This document shows positions 1 through 10,363 of a stretch of 64,000 nt of DNA, piece after piece; the stretch's first letter is position 1, and each line of letters opens with the position of its first letter. The translations under genes were made by a program, and so were the position numbers. The notes under the pieces are model-generated. The model worked only from the letters and a program-made list of their open reading frames with translations, did no database searches and had not been told where the DNA came from. The DNA is from Mycolicibacterium hodleri (GTDB lineage Bacteria > Actinomycetota > Actinomycetes > Mycobacteriales > Mycobacteriaceae), in assembly GCF_025822245.1 (NCBI RefSeq), contig NZ_JACKTL010000036.1:62285-126284 (forward strand), given 5' to 3'.

Positions 1-441
1 GTGGGGTCGGGTCGCGGCTACTCGTTCACCGTCCCCGTCGACCGTCCGCTGCCCGGCCCCGTCTACCTTCCGGACGTCCGCGTGGCCTGCACCCCCTATC
101 GCGGTGGTCTGCGGGTGGCGGGGACGATGGAGTTCCGCGGCCCGCACCACCCCGTCGTCGACGACCGGGTGAACGCGATCGTCGCCTCCGCGAGCCCCCT
201 GTTGCACGGCGTGCGGTGGGAGGAGCGCAGCGACGTCTGGGTGGGTCCCCGTCCGGTCACCCCCGACGGTCGCCCACTCATCGGCGAACTGTCCCCACAC
301 GTGTACGTCGCCGGCGGTCACGGCATGTGGGGACTGGCCCACGGTCCGGTGACGGGTCGCCTTCTCGCCGAACAGATCACGACCGGCAAGCAGCCCGACG
401 TGTTGCGCCCGTTCGACCCGCTGCGACGCGCCATCGCCTGA
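1..441 (+). CDS. D-amino-acid dehydrogenase-like FAD oxidoreductase, C-terminal part (5' end outside window)
   Basis: Only the last ~146 codons are inside the window; the frame is open to the left edge, so the GTG at base 1 is not necessarily the start. The visible part is the C-terminal half of the DAO (PF01266) fold: a GRGYSFTVP strand, an RVAGTMEF strand with the arginine typical of substrate carboxylate binding, a W-VGPRPVTPDGRPLIG motif and a final GGHGMWGLAHGPVTG segment that closes the FAD site. These match the DadA-like small subunit family, which oxidises D-amino acids to 2-oxo acids and passes electrons to the respiratory chain. Substrate cannot be told from this fragment. It ends 95 bp before the GreA-like gene, with a hairpin between them. 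Confidence 0.75.
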   Translation: MGSGRGYSFTVPVDRPLPGPVYLPDVRVACTPYRGGLRVAGTMEFRGPHHPVVDDRVNAIVASASPLLHGVRWEERSDVWVGPRPVTPDGRPLIGELSPHVYVAGGHGMWGLAHGPVTGRLLAEQITTGKQPDVLRPFDPLRRAIA

Positions 442-476
442 CCCCCCGAACTCCGCCCCTCGAGGGCGCCACGAGT

Positions 477-514
477 CGTCAGGGGCGGCGCACCTCCATC
501 GCCCGCCCCTGACG
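477..514. terminator. Stem-loop after the DadA-like gene
   Basis: Perfect 12-bp inverted repeat (CGTCAGGGGCGG at 477-488, CCGCCCCTGACG at 503-514) with a 14-nt loop, starting 35 nt after the stop codon at 441. There is no T-run, as is usual for mycobacterial intrinsic terminators. It also lies 22 nt before the next start, so a role in the leader of the GreA-like gene is possible. Confidence 0.5.
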
Positions 515-536
515 GCAACCCAGGAAAGGACCCAAA

Positions 537-1031
537 ATGACGACGACCCAGCGCATCTGGATATCAGCGGACGCCCAGGACCGGCTCAAGCGCGAATTCG
601 CCACTCTGCGCGAGCTGTGCGCAAGCGCTCCCGACGAACACGCGGACGAGAACGCGATGGCCGTCAAGCGCGCCCGCCAATCGCGCATTCAACGAATTCA
701 CGACCTTCTGCTCAACGCGGTCGTCGGCGAGGATCCACCCGACGACGGCGTCGCCGAACCGGGGATGGTCGTCACCGTCCGCTACGGCGACACCGACGAA
801 ACGGAGACGTTTCTCCTCGGAGTTCGCGGCGCCGAGCACGGCGACGTGGAGGTCTATTCGGTCCACTCACCACTGGGCGCCGCGATCGTCGGCGCTCGAC
901 CGGGCGAGCGGCGCACGTACCGCCTGCCCAACGGCACCGACCTCGCCGTCACGATGCTCACCGCCGTGCCCTTCGGGCTGCACGACGGATGCCGCAACGC
1001 TCGAGATGCCGAAGCGCTGACGGCGAGGTAA
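537..1031 (+). CDS. GreA/GreB-like transcription factor (Gfh type, Rv3788-like)
   Basis: 164 aa, the usual length for Gre factors. Residues ~5-75 are predicted as an N-terminal coiled coil rich in charged residues, with an acidic tip (APDEHADENA). Residues ~85-155 are the FKBP-like C-terminal domain, with the diagnostic VYSVHSPLGAAIVGARPGE stretch followed by YRLPNG. Known: such domains bind RNA polymerase at the secondary channel; the M. tuberculosis homologue Rv3788 is, as I recall, described as a Gre-factor homologue that affects RNAP without classical cleavage activity. Inferred: this protein modulates RNAP rather than rescuing backtracked complexes. The ATG at 537 is preceded by AGGAAAGGA. 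No operon partner follows. Confidence 0.75.
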   Translation: MTTTQRIWISADAQDRLKREFATLRELCASAPDEHADENAMAVKRARQSRIQRIHDLLLNAVVGEDPPDDGVAEPGMVVTVRYGDTDETETFLLGVRGAEHGDVEVYSVHSPLGAAIVGARPGERRTYRLPNGTDLAVTMLTAVPFGLHDGCRNARDAEALTAR

Positions 1032-1419
1032 GTTCCGTTTCGCGGGGCTGCGGTGACGTGGCCTGCGGCCCCGCCCTCAAACCTGCTGCAACCCCGAACC
1101 GCTCATTAGCCGGGGTTCGCTTCCAGCAAACGTGGCCCGGGATACATCACACCCGTCGGCGGTTTGCTGAAACGTCAAGTGGTCTACCCATGTGGTGGCG
1201 AAGACGGTCAGGGCAGGTTGCGTCCGATCGGCTGCCTTCGCAAGGCATGGGGTCGAGGCAATCCGATGTACCTGCAGGGGAGGACAGGCCGATCGCTCCC
1301 CCTTGCCGCTGGCGCATTCACGGGTCCGTCCCGGCCTGGATGCGTATACGATTCCTCGGTCGAGGACCGCTGAGAAGCACGCGTCAACCCTCGCGACGAG
1401 CGGATCCAGGGGGACGGCC
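1032..1419. other. Gene-free stretch upstream of the exported protein
   Basis: 388 bp without a convincing gene. Open frames crossing it on both strands lack a ribosome site and family-like composition. The only signal I can point to is a possible -10 box (TACGAT, 1347-1352). The stretch 1080-1200 is slightly less GC-rich than its surroundings, as expected for noncoding DNA here. Confidence 0.5.
1347..1352 (+). promoter_or_regulatory. Possible -10 element for the 1420 gene
   Basis: TACGAT fits the mycobacterial SigA -10 pattern TANNNT. It would give a leader of about 60 nt before the ATG at 1420. No clear -35 hexamer at normal spacing. Confidence 0.3.
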
Positions 1420-2865
1420 ATGGGGCGGCACAGCAGATCTACCCATCCGGCGCGGCACGCGGCGGAGACGAGCCCGAGTGCAGCGAACTACGTCGGCCGG
1501 GTCGGCGCACTGGCGCTGGCGCTGGGCATCGGCGTCGCCGTCGCCAGCGGCACCGCGGTGGCGCACGCCGACGGAACGACTGCTGACGGCTCGGCCGCAG
1601 GGGGACAAGCGCAGTCGTCGGCCAAGACGTCGGTCGGCGAGGCATCGTCCAGCGGACCCGCGGCGGTCGGCTCAGCCGCAACGGCGGCCGACGAGCCGAC
1701 CGGTTCCATCTTCGGCAAACCCGGTACGACGAAAACCACGACGGCCCGGCATTCACCGCCCGTAGCGGTCGTCGGCGCCACCAAGACCGTGGGGATCACG
1801 ACCACAGCCAGTCACACGTCGAGCGACGACACCCGTCACGACGACCCGGCTCCCAGCGCCGCCGACCGACCGTCACGTGCCACGCCGACTCAGGCCACCG
1901 TCGCCGGCCTTTCCACGGCGTCCACCGTGTCCTCGACCACCCACACCGGCGACGCACCGGTAGCTCCGGCACCGGACGTGCTCGGGGCGCTGCAACTCAT
2001 TCGGCGCGAGACCGAGGGAACCAGCCTCGTCCGGCCCGCCGCCGCGGTGACGGGCGGGACGGGACTGGCCCAGCCCGACGTCGTCGCGCCCGTCGCCGGC
2101 ACGGGTACGCCCAGCCCCACCGACGTCGCGCACACCGCCTACGGCGACATCGGCACCTGGCTGATCCAGCCGAACGGGCAGATCGCGAACTACGGGGGAG
2201 TGCCACACGACGGCAAGACGGTCCTGGAGCCGGTCAACGTGATCATTCTGGACCCGAGTTCGACCACCGCCGCGGAGTCGGCGGCCCGCCTCGACGCCGC
2301 CATGACCCGAGCCGGGTTCCCGGCCCAACCCATCCACAGCGTCGGCTTCTCGGGGATCATCGACGGCACGACCTACGGCCAGCAGCCCGCCGGATTCCTG
2401 CAGGCCTTCTCAGACAACTTCTTTCTGTTTCCCAACGATCACGGCCGGGTGTTCGGGGCCGCTCCCGCGGTGAACGGAACGGGCTACGTGTGGTCGGGTG
2501 CGTTCAGCACCGAGCAGCTCAACCCCGCCAACCCCTTCACCCACGAGTACGTCTCGTCCGACGTCGCCCGCGCGGAGCTCGCTCGCCGGCTCGTCGCCAG
2601 CGGGGCGGCGACCGTGGTCGGCGTCGTCCCCCTCGGCAACGCCTATGACGACGGAACGTTCACCACCGGCGATCACGACGGCTATGCCGTTGTCCTGCAA
2701 CTGACTCCGGGCGTGGTCGCGGTGCTCCCGACGGGCGGCGTCCTCGGTGCCGCCTGCGGACTCGTCGACGATCTGCCCGGACCCGTGACCCGCCAGCTCG
2801 CCACGGCCGTGTGCGTCGTCGCGGCACAGGTGTCCAATGCGTTCGGGTTGCGCTCGATCATTTGA
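1420..2865 (+). CDS. Exported protein with Thr/Ala/Ser-rich linker and a C-terminal domain of unknown function
   Basis: 481 aa from the ATG at 1420, which has AGGGGGAC 7 nt upstream. Residues ~22-51 form the export signal: YVGRVGALALALGIG followed by a hydrophobic stretch and an AVAHA cleavage site, preceded by a basic MGRHSRSTHPARH segment common in exported mycobacterial proteins. Residues ~52-230 are low-complexity Thr/Ala/Ser/Asp-rich, like a cell-wall-spanning linker. Residues ~300-470 form a compact domain with PVNVIILDPSSTTAAESAARL, a YVWSGAF strand and a final DHDGYAVVLQL strand. This loosely recalls the LssY C-terminal domain, but I cannot confirm it. Role unknown; cell-envelope or secreted location is inferred from the signal. 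Confidence 0.6.
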   Translation: MGRHSRSTHPARHAAETSPSAANYVGRVGALALALGIGVAVASGTAVAHADGTTADGSAAGGQAQSSAKTSVGEASSSGPAAVGSAATAADEPTGSIFGKPGTTKTTTARHSPPVAVVGATKTVGITTTASHTSSDDTRHDDPAPSAADRPSRATPTQATVAGLSTASTVSSTTHTGDAPVAPAPDVLGALQLIRRETEGTSLVRPAAAVTGGTGLAQPDVVAPVAGTGTPSPTDVAHTAYGDIGTWLIQPNGQIANYGGVPHDGKTVLEPVNVIILDPSSTTAAESAARLDAAMTRAGFPAQPIHSVGFSGIIDGTTYGQQPAGFLQAFSDNFFLFPNDHGRVFGAAPAVNGTGYVWSGAFSTEQLNPANPFTHEYVSSDVARAELARRLVASGAATVVGVVPLGNAYDDGTFTTGDHDGYAVVLQLTPGVVAVLPTGGVLGAACGLVDDLPGPVTRQLATAVCVVAAQVSNAFGLRSII

Positions 2866-2886
2866 CGGAACGGTCATAATGGCGAG

Positions 2887-2905
2887 GCGGACGGCTCGCG
2901 TCCGC
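2887..2905. terminator. Small hairpin between exported protein and DUF4239 gene
   Basis: Inverted repeat GCGGACG / CGTCCGC with a 5-nt loop, 21 nt after the stop at 2865 and 20 nt before the next start. It may end the upstream transcript. A CATAAT box at 2875-2880 could instead start a transcript near 2887, putting the hairpin in a 5' leader. Confidence 0.35.
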
Positions 2906-2925
2906 GCGACTGGGGGACGCTGCCC

Positions 2926-3717
2926 GTGATCTGGCTGCTGCAGATGCCTGCTCCGCTACTCGGGTTCCTGGCCGTCGGCATCGTCGTCGGCGTCTCGGTG
3001 GGCGGACTGCTGATCTTCCGAAAGCTGGTGTCGCACACCAGGCTCGAGAACGCGAACCTGGTGTCTGGTCAGGTCTTCCAGCTCGCCGGCGTGCTCTACG
3101 CGGTGCTCGTCGCGTTCCTCGTAGTCGTGGTGTGGGAACAGTTCGGCGACGCCGAGGACGCCACCCAGGCCGAGGCGAGTGCCATCGCGGAGTTGCTTCG
3201 GGATTCCACCGCGATACCCGCGGCGTCGCGAGTGGAGGTGCAGCAGAGCCTCATCGCCTATACCCGCGACGTGATCGACGACGAATTGCCGCGCATGCGG
3301 CGCGGACAGACCGTCGAAGAGGAATCCGGACCGATGACCGACGTCTGGTCGGCGTACCTGGGCGTCCAGCCGCAGAGCCGCAACGAGATTGCGTTCTTCG
3401 ACCACGACATCGTGAAGCTCAACGACCTGAGCGCCAACCGCAAGCTGCGGGTGTCGGCCGGCGAAGCGTCCGTGCCCGGTGAGCTGTGGGTGCTGTTGAT
3501 CGGCGGCGGCGCGGTGGTCATGGCGTTCACGTTCCTGTTCGGCACGCGCGATCTTCTTCTGCACGCCTGCGCGGTGGGCCTGACCGCGGGACTGATGGGT
3601 TTCGTCATCTACCTGATCTTCGCGCTCGAGCATCCGTTCGTCGGAGCGCTGTCGGTCAGTCCCAGCCCCTACGTCAACGTGCTTCAGACGTGGGAACACC
3701 AGCGCCCCACGCCGTAG
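2926..3717 (+). CDS. DUF4239 (bestrophin-like) membrane protein
   Basis: 263 aa from the GTG at 2926 (GGGGGA upstream). Two N-terminal membrane segments (residues ~8-30 and ~48-68) and two C-terminal ones (~188-205, ~210-230) bracket a soluble helical region. Family-typical features are AVLVAFLVVVVWEQF, an acidic ATQAEASAIAELLRDS helix after it, and a final EHPFVGALSVSPSPY. Known: DUF4239 proteins are widespread, uncharacterised inner-membrane proteins remotely related to bestrophin-type channels. Function is therefore unknown; an ion-channel-like role is only suggested by remote similarity. It converges on the 3721 gene with a 3-bp gap. Confidence 0.7.
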   Translation: MIWLLQMPAPLLGFLAVGIVVGVSVGGLLIFRKLVSHTRLENANLVSGQVFQLAGVLYAVLVAFLVVVVWEQFGDAEDATQAEASAIAELLRDSTAIPAASRVEVQQSLIAYTRDVIDDELPRMRRGQTVEEESGPMTDVWSAYLGVQPQSRNEIAFFDHDIVKLNDLSANRKLRVSAGEASVPGELWVLLIGGGAVVMAFTFLFGTRDLLLHACAVGLTAGLMGFVIYLIFALEHPFVGALSVSPSPYVNVLQTWEHQRPTP

Positions 3718-3720
3718 GCG

Positions 3721-4629
3721 TCACCCGCCGAAGGTCTTGACTCCCTTGGGTGTCACCTCGAAGGCGTACACCGCACCGTCCAACGTTCCCGTGCAGGCCA
3801 CCCCGCCGGGGATCGCCATGCACTCCGCGCCAATCCCATGCACGCGATGTCCGACGGGCAGCTGCTTGACCGGGCCGGGATACGCCGGCGTCGTGAACCT
3901 CGGGACGTCGGTACGGCGGATCCCCGCGGCGCCGGGCAATTGGAGGAACACTTCGTTCTCGCCGCCGGAGACCCCCGGTAGTGGTCCGTCACAACCGATT
4001 TCGCCACCACTGAACATGATGATCGAGCAGGTGAGGCCACCCTCGACGGTGAAGACGGGGAACAGGTTCTTCGCGCCCTGGCCGACGATGTAGGTCTCGT
4101 CGCCCAGGACGAAGTCGTTGGGGTCGGGGAAGCCCGGCGGCAGACCGTCGGTCCTGGGTCCGATGCCGGTGCCGTTGGGGGACAACACCATCCACTGCGA
4201 GGCGGGCTCACCCTTGACGCACGCGGTGAAGGAGTTGGCGCCGACGGCGCATTCGAAGTCGCCGAAGGCGATCTTCTGTCCCTCGCGCAGCAGCGGCGCG
4301 GCGTTCCCGGTGGACTTCACGAAGCGGTGGTTGGTGGTCGCCAGCAGGCCCCGGGTGCTGGCGTCGGGGGTCAGGGCGATCTCGTCGACCTCTGCCGGCG
4401 TACCCGGCAGCCGTCCGTCGCACCCCGCTGCGCCGCGGGCCGGCTGAATCGCGCAGAGCAGCCCGTCGGGGGTTTGGAAGTACACCTCGTTGCCCATCAC
4501 GAAGGGATACGTCGACACCGTGGCGTAGCCACTCAGATCGGGCAGCGCCTGCACGTCGGCTCCCGCGGGAGCGACGGACGACGCCATGACGCCGACGAGG
4601 ACGGTGAGAAAGATCAGTACGGAACGCAT
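3721..4629 (-). CDS. Secreted Cys-pair repeat protein of unknown function
   Basis: 302 aa starting at the ATG at 4629: the frame is open further upstream, but a TACATT -10 box sits 7 nt before this ATG and a signal peptide begins here (MRSVLIFLTVLVGVMASS, cleaved near AGA). The mature protein holds four C-x(8-12)-C units, e.g. LLCAIQPARGAAGCDGRLPG and LTCSIIMFSGGEIGCDGPLPG, which are clearly duplicated modules each followed by an acidic segment. Paired cysteines suggest disulfides outside the cytoplasm. No family I can name; related signal-peptide proteins are common in mycobacteria. Divergent from the acyltransferase gene at 4736. Confidence 0.65.
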   Translation of the reverse strand: MRSVLIFLTVLVGVMASSVAPAGADVQALPDLSGYATVSTYPFVMGNEVYFQTPDGLLCAIQPARGAAGCDGRLPGTPAEVDEIALTPDASTRGLLATTNHRFVKSTGNAAPLLREGQKIAFGDFECAVGANSFTACVKGEPASQWMVLSPNGTGIGPRTDGLPPGFPDPNDFVLGDETYIVGQGAKNLFPVFTVEGGLTCSIIMFSGGEIGCDGPLPGVSGGENEVFLQLPGAAGIRRTDVPRFTTPAYPGPVKQLPVGHRVHGIGAECMAIPGGVACTGTLDGAVYAFEVTPKGVKTFGG

Positions 4630-4636
4630 TACGAGC

Positions 4637-4642
4637 AATGTA
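4637..4642 (-). promoter_or_regulatory. Leaderless-type -10 box for the 3721-4629 gene
   Basis: TACATT on the minus strand, with 7 nt to the ATG at 4629; this spacing places +1 on the start codon and supports that start. Confidence 0.5.
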
Positions 4643-4735
4643 GGCGAATTCGACCCGCCGTCCCAAAGTCGTGATCTCCAGGACACACGTAGTCCTACTC
4701 ATCCGCGCCCGCCTCCGGCGCGTCATGCTGGGGTC

Positions 4736-6070
4736 ATGGCATCGCCCAAGTCGAGCTCGGACGCACCCACGATCGCCGACGACTCCGCACCCGTCCGCGA
4801 CCGCGCGGTCGACGTCGCGCGCCTCGCCGCGCTCATAGTGGTCATGTTCGGGCACTGCGCCCTGCTGCTCGCGACGATCGACGCCGGCGGCCTGCGCATC
4901 GGCAACCTGCTGGGTGAGCTGCCCCCGCTGGCCCCGATCACCTGGATCGTGCAGGTCATGCCGCTGTTCTTCCTGGCCGGCGGGGCCGCCGGCGCCTACG
5001 GGTGGCGGCCGGGCACGGCCTGGGGCACCTGGCTGTTCACCCGGTCCCAACGACTCTGCCGCCCGGTGTTCTGGTACCTCGCGGCGTGGGTGCTGGGCCT
5101 GCTGGTGACCCGGATGGTGCTCGGCGCCGAGTCGGCCGCCGGATTGGGGCGCGAATCGGTCGCGCTGCTGTGGTTCCTCGGCGTGTACCTGGTGGTACTC
5201 GCCTTCGTGCCGGCCATGACCCGGTTGCAGACCGGGCGGGCGGTCGCCCTCGTCGTCGTCGCCCTGCTCGCCGCCTCGGCGGGGATGGACGCGATCCGGC
5301 TCGCCGTCGGCTCGCCGGACGCCGGAGTCGCCAACTTCTTGTTCGTCTGGCTGATCCCGGTGGTGATCGGCGTCGCCTACGCCCGCAATCTGGTCAACCG
5401 CGCCGTGGCGCTCGGCGCGGCGGCCGTCGCCTTCGCCGCCGCGATCGCGGCCGTCGCCCTTGGACCCTACGAGGTCTCCCTGGTCGTGACGGGCGCCGAG
5501 CGGCTGTCCAACGTCAGCCCGCCGACGCTGCTCCTGGCGCTGCACTGCACCTGGATGTCGTGCCTGTTCGTCGTGGCGGCGGGTGCGGTTCGGCGGTGGG
5601 CGGCTCGCCCGCGGGTCTGGAAGGCCGTGGTGGTGGGCAACGGGGGAGCGATGACGCTCTACCTGTGGCACATCCCGGCGATCGCGGTGGCCACCTTCGC
5701 GTTGCACGCGGTCGGGGTCGACGCCTACGACGTGCACGCACCCGGTTTCTGGGGTCGTCTGGCGCTGCGGGCCGCCGTGTTCGCCGTCGTCATGACCCTG
5801 ACCTTCGTGCTGCTCTCGCCGCTGGAGCATCGCCGGTTGCCGTGGTGGGACGCTCCGGCGCGGGCGACGGGCGTCAGGTCGGCCGCCGCCGGGGTGTTGG
5901 TCTGTCTGGCGGGTGTCGCAGTGCTGCTGATGGCCAAGGACGGGCTCAGCGACGGCGAGGGGTGGTCGTCGCTCGGCGGCTTCGTGGCCATGGTGGGGGT
6001 CGCGAGGTGCTGCGCCGTCACCAGTCGAAGCTCGAGAACATCAGTCGCCCGGGGTCGTAGCGCCGCCTGA
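4736..6070 (+). CDS. Acyltransferase 3 family integral membrane protein
   Basis: 444 aa from the ATG at 4736. About ten hydrophobic segments. The N-terminal RDRAVDVARLAALIVVMFGH carries the Arg-Asp-Arg/His pattern of acyltransferase 3 (PF01757), and VMPLFFLAGGAAGAYGW is the next family hallmark. Known: these enzymes O-acylate sugars, lipids or peptidoglycan at the membrane. The acceptor cannot be predicted. The last ~15 codons (arginine/serine-rich) run 53 bp into the 3' end of the convergent flavoenzyme gene (stop at 6018), an unusually long antisense overlap, so the C-terminus may have drifted by loss of an earlier stop. Possible CATGCT -10 element 6 nt before the start. Confidence 0.75.
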   Translation: MASPKSSSDAPTIADDSAPVRDRAVDVARLAALIVVMFGHCALLLATIDAGGLRIGNLLGELPPLAPITWIVQVMPLFFLAGGAAGAYGWRPGTAWGTWLFTRSQRLCRPVFWYLAAWVLGLLVTRMVLGAESAAGLGRESVALLWFLGVYLVVLAFVPAMTRLQTGRAVALVVVALLAASAGMDAIRLAVGSPDAGVANFLFVWLIPVVIGVAYARNLVNRAVALGAAAVAFAAAIAAVALGPYEVSLVVTGAERLSNVSPPTLLLALHCTWMSCLFVVAAGAVRRWAARPRVWKAVVVGNGGAMTLYLWHIPAIAVATFALHAVGVDAYDVHAPGFWGRLALRAAVFAVVMTLTFVLLSPLEHRRLPWWDAPARATGVRSAAAGVLVCLAGVAVLLMAKDGLSDGEGWSSLGGFVAMVGVARCCAVTSRSSRTSVARGRSAA

Positions 6071-7472
6071 GCTCGCCGAGCCGAGGCAGGTTCGCCCCGA
6101 AGTACCGGGCCGCCGGGGTCGACGGCTCCAGGTAGTTGACGTAGCCGCCGGCCGAGTGTGCGCCGACGGCGGCGTGCGCGACGCTCAGCCAACCGTTGGC
6201 GGCGTCGACGAGCTGCGGTGTGGGGGTTTCGACGTACCACTGCACGGACGCCGCGTGGCGCCGCCACGGGAAGGCGGTGGCGTCCGGAGCGACGTCCTGG
6301 ATTGCGCCACTGAGGGATTCGACCACCATGGTCGCCGGCGTCAGCTCGTGCGGCCAGGCCGACGTGGCGGCGACGAGGGCGTCGGCGGCCGAGCGCGTCA
6401 TCCCCTGCACGACGTCGGATCCCGCGACGAACGCCCGCGGTCGCACGGCGTCGGGGCCGCCGCCGAAGTAGTCCACGAAGGCCGGGTGGTCCAGGGTTCG
6501 GACGCTGTGGCTGGTGGCGCGCACGCCCATCGCCGAGGTGACGGCGTCGGCAAGGCTCGGACCGTCCCCGGGTGGGGTGGCGAGCACGACCGAGCAGCGA
6601 CCGGACCCGGGGCCGACGGTGACGTTGACCATGCCCCAGACCGCGCGGTCCGCCGCGGTGAGCCAGGCGTGCCAGCCGAGGAGAACGTCGGCCGTCGCCT
6701 CCTCGTCGAAGGCCAGCGTGACGACGTCGCGATCGGTGGCGGGAAACGTCGCAAAGGTACACGAGGTCACGACGCCCCAGTTTGCCCCGCCGCCACGCAG
6801 TGCCCAGAACAGGTCGGCGTGCTGGTCGGCCGAGGCGGTCACCACCTGACCGCTGGGTAGCACGACCGTCGCGGACGCCAGCGCGTCACACGTCAGCCCG
6901 TCCCGCCGGGCGTCGGCGCCCAATCCGCCGCCCAGGGCGAGGCCGGCAAGGCCGACCGACGGACAGCTGCCGGTGGGGATCGACCGGCCGTGGGGGCTCA
7001 GGGCCCGCTGCACCGAGGCGACGTCGGCGGCCGCGGACACCGTCACCAGCCCGGTGCCCGCGTCGTAGGCGATCTCACCGGGCAGGCCGCGTAGGTCGAG
7101 CACCATCGTGCCGTTCGCCGTGGACGCCCCGACGTAGGAGTGGCCGCCGCTGCGCGCGGTGACGCCGACGCCGTTGGTCGCGGCGAAGCCGATGGCCCTC
7201 CGCACGTCGTCGACCGACCTCGCGGTGACGACCGCCACCGGAGTCGAGCCGGCGAAGCGGGTGTTGAACACGGTCTTGACGCCCGCGTAGTCGGGATCCG
7301 ACGGCAGCACGACGAGATTGCCAAGATCGCCCCAGTGCGGCGGGGCGGGTGTCGGCTCCGCCGCGGGCGCCGGGCCGGACGCCGGGGGAGAGGCGCACGA
7401 CGCCAAGACCACCGACGCCGCCACGCCGAGCGCGCCGCGCACGAAGGCCTGCCGGGAGAGCTCTGAGGTCAT
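6018..7472 (-). CDS. Berberine-bridge-type FAD oxidoreductase, predicted lipoprotein
   Basis: 484 aa. The N-terminus has a twin-Arg-like but imperfect segment (SRQAFVRGAL) and a lipobox LASC at residues ~23-26, so export and lipid anchoring are likely. Residues ~60-225 are the FAD_binding_4 domain: VAVVTARSVDDVRRAI, then TARSGGHSYVG with the histidine that is flavinylated in this family, and GLALGGGLG. The C-terminus YDPGRLMFSSFDW is the BBE (PF08031) signature. Known: such enzymes oxidise sugars or alkaloid-like compounds; M. tuberculosis Rv1774 appears comparable. The second flavinylation cysteine may be in PTGSCPSVG. Substrate unknown. Converges on the acyltransferase gene. Confidence 0.8.
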   Translation of the reverse strand: MTSELSRQAFVRGALGVAASVVLASCASPPASGPAPAAEPTPAPPHWGDLGNLVVLPSDPDYAGVKTVFNTRFAGSTPVAVVTARSVDDVRRAIGFAATNGVGVTARSGGHSYVGASTANGTMVLDLRGLPGEIAYDAGTGLVTVSAAADVASVQRALSPHGRSIPTGSCPSVGLAGLALGGGLGADARRDGLTCDALASATVVLPSGQVVTASADQHADLFWALRGGGANWGVVTSCTFATFPATDRDVVTLAFDEEATADVLLGWHAWLTAADRAVWGMVNVTVGPGSGRCSVVLATPPGDGPSLADAVTSAMGVRATSHSVRTLDHPAFVDYFGGGPDAVRPRAFVAGSDVVQGMTRSAADALVAATSAWPHELTPATMVVESLSGAIQDVAPDATAFPWRRHAASVQWYVETPTPQLVDAANGWLSVAHAAVGAHSAGGYVNYLEPSTPAARYFGANLPRLGELRRRYDPGRLMFSSFDW

Positions 7473-7528
7473 GGCCTGCCGATTCGATCACACCGCGTCG
7501 GTCACCGGGTCGCGTCGGGGGCATTGGG

Positions 7529-7534
7529 TAGGGT
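7529..7534 (+). promoter_or_regulatory. Leaderless-type -10 box for tex
   Basis: TAGGGT with exactly 6 nt before the GTG at 7541, so transcription likely begins at the start codon. Confidence 0.6.
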
Positions 7535-7540
7535 CTCGGC

Positions 7541-9895
<2,355 letters not shown>

Positions 9896-9927
9896 TCAAA
9901 CCGCCAACGGGCGCCAGCGGGAGGCCC

Positions 9928-9933
9928 TAGGCT
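9928..9933 (+). promoter_or_regulatory. Leaderless-type -10 box for the 9940 gene
   Basis: TAGGCT followed by 6 nt and the ATG at 9940. Confidence 0.55.
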
Positions 9934-9939
9934 CCGGTC

Positions 9940-10332
9940 ATGTCGATTGATCGCGCCGCACTCGTCGTGGGTGGCATCCGGCTGGCGTCCGGACTGTCCT
10001 TCCTCGTCGACCCCGTCCGCGCGAACCGGTGGTGGGGCGACCCGGAGGAGCCCGTGGGCGGGGCGCGCCTGCTGCTGTACTCGATGGGCTACCGCGACGC
10101 CCTCATCGGCGGATTGCTGACGACCGCCGCGTTGCGCGGACGCGACACCAGGGGCTGGTTCCTGGCCTCCGGCGGCGCCGACGCCGCAGACCTGCTCGGC
10201 GGGGTGAACGCACATCATCAGATGCGGCGGTCGCAGCAGGTCGTCGGGCTCGGCGGCGCGGTGGTCGGAATCGGGGTGGGGTTGTGGGGCGCGACGCGGC
10301 GGCGAATCCGGCCCGACCGACCGGCAGTCTAG
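9940..10332 (+). CDS. Small membrane protein, DUF4267-like
   Basis: 130 aa with three to four weak membrane segments: AALVVGGIRLASGLSFLV near the start, YRDALIGGLLTTAALRG in the middle, and VVGLGGAVVGIGVGLWGA before an Arg-rich end. The pattern of a WWGDP turn after the first helix and GARLLLYSMGYRDALIG fits small actinobacterial DUF4267-type proteins, though I am not certain of the family. No catalytic motif. It has its own leaderless promoter and is followed after 31 bp by the ThrE-like gene, so it could be co-transcribed with it. Confidence 0.55.
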   Translation: MSIDRAALVVGGIRLASGLSFLVDPVRANRWWGDPEEPVGGARLLLYSMGYRDALIGGLLTTAALRGRDTRGWFLASGGADAADLLGGVNAHHQMRRSQQVVGLGGAVVGIGVGLWGATRRRIRPDRPAV

Positions 10333-10363
10333 AGGGCGGCACTGGCCCGTCACAATCACCGGT

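Noticed and set aside
1077..1421. Possible minus-strand gene of 114 codons in the 1032-1419 gap
   Set aside because: No ribosome site, no domain, atypical Thr/Ser/Arg-rich composition.
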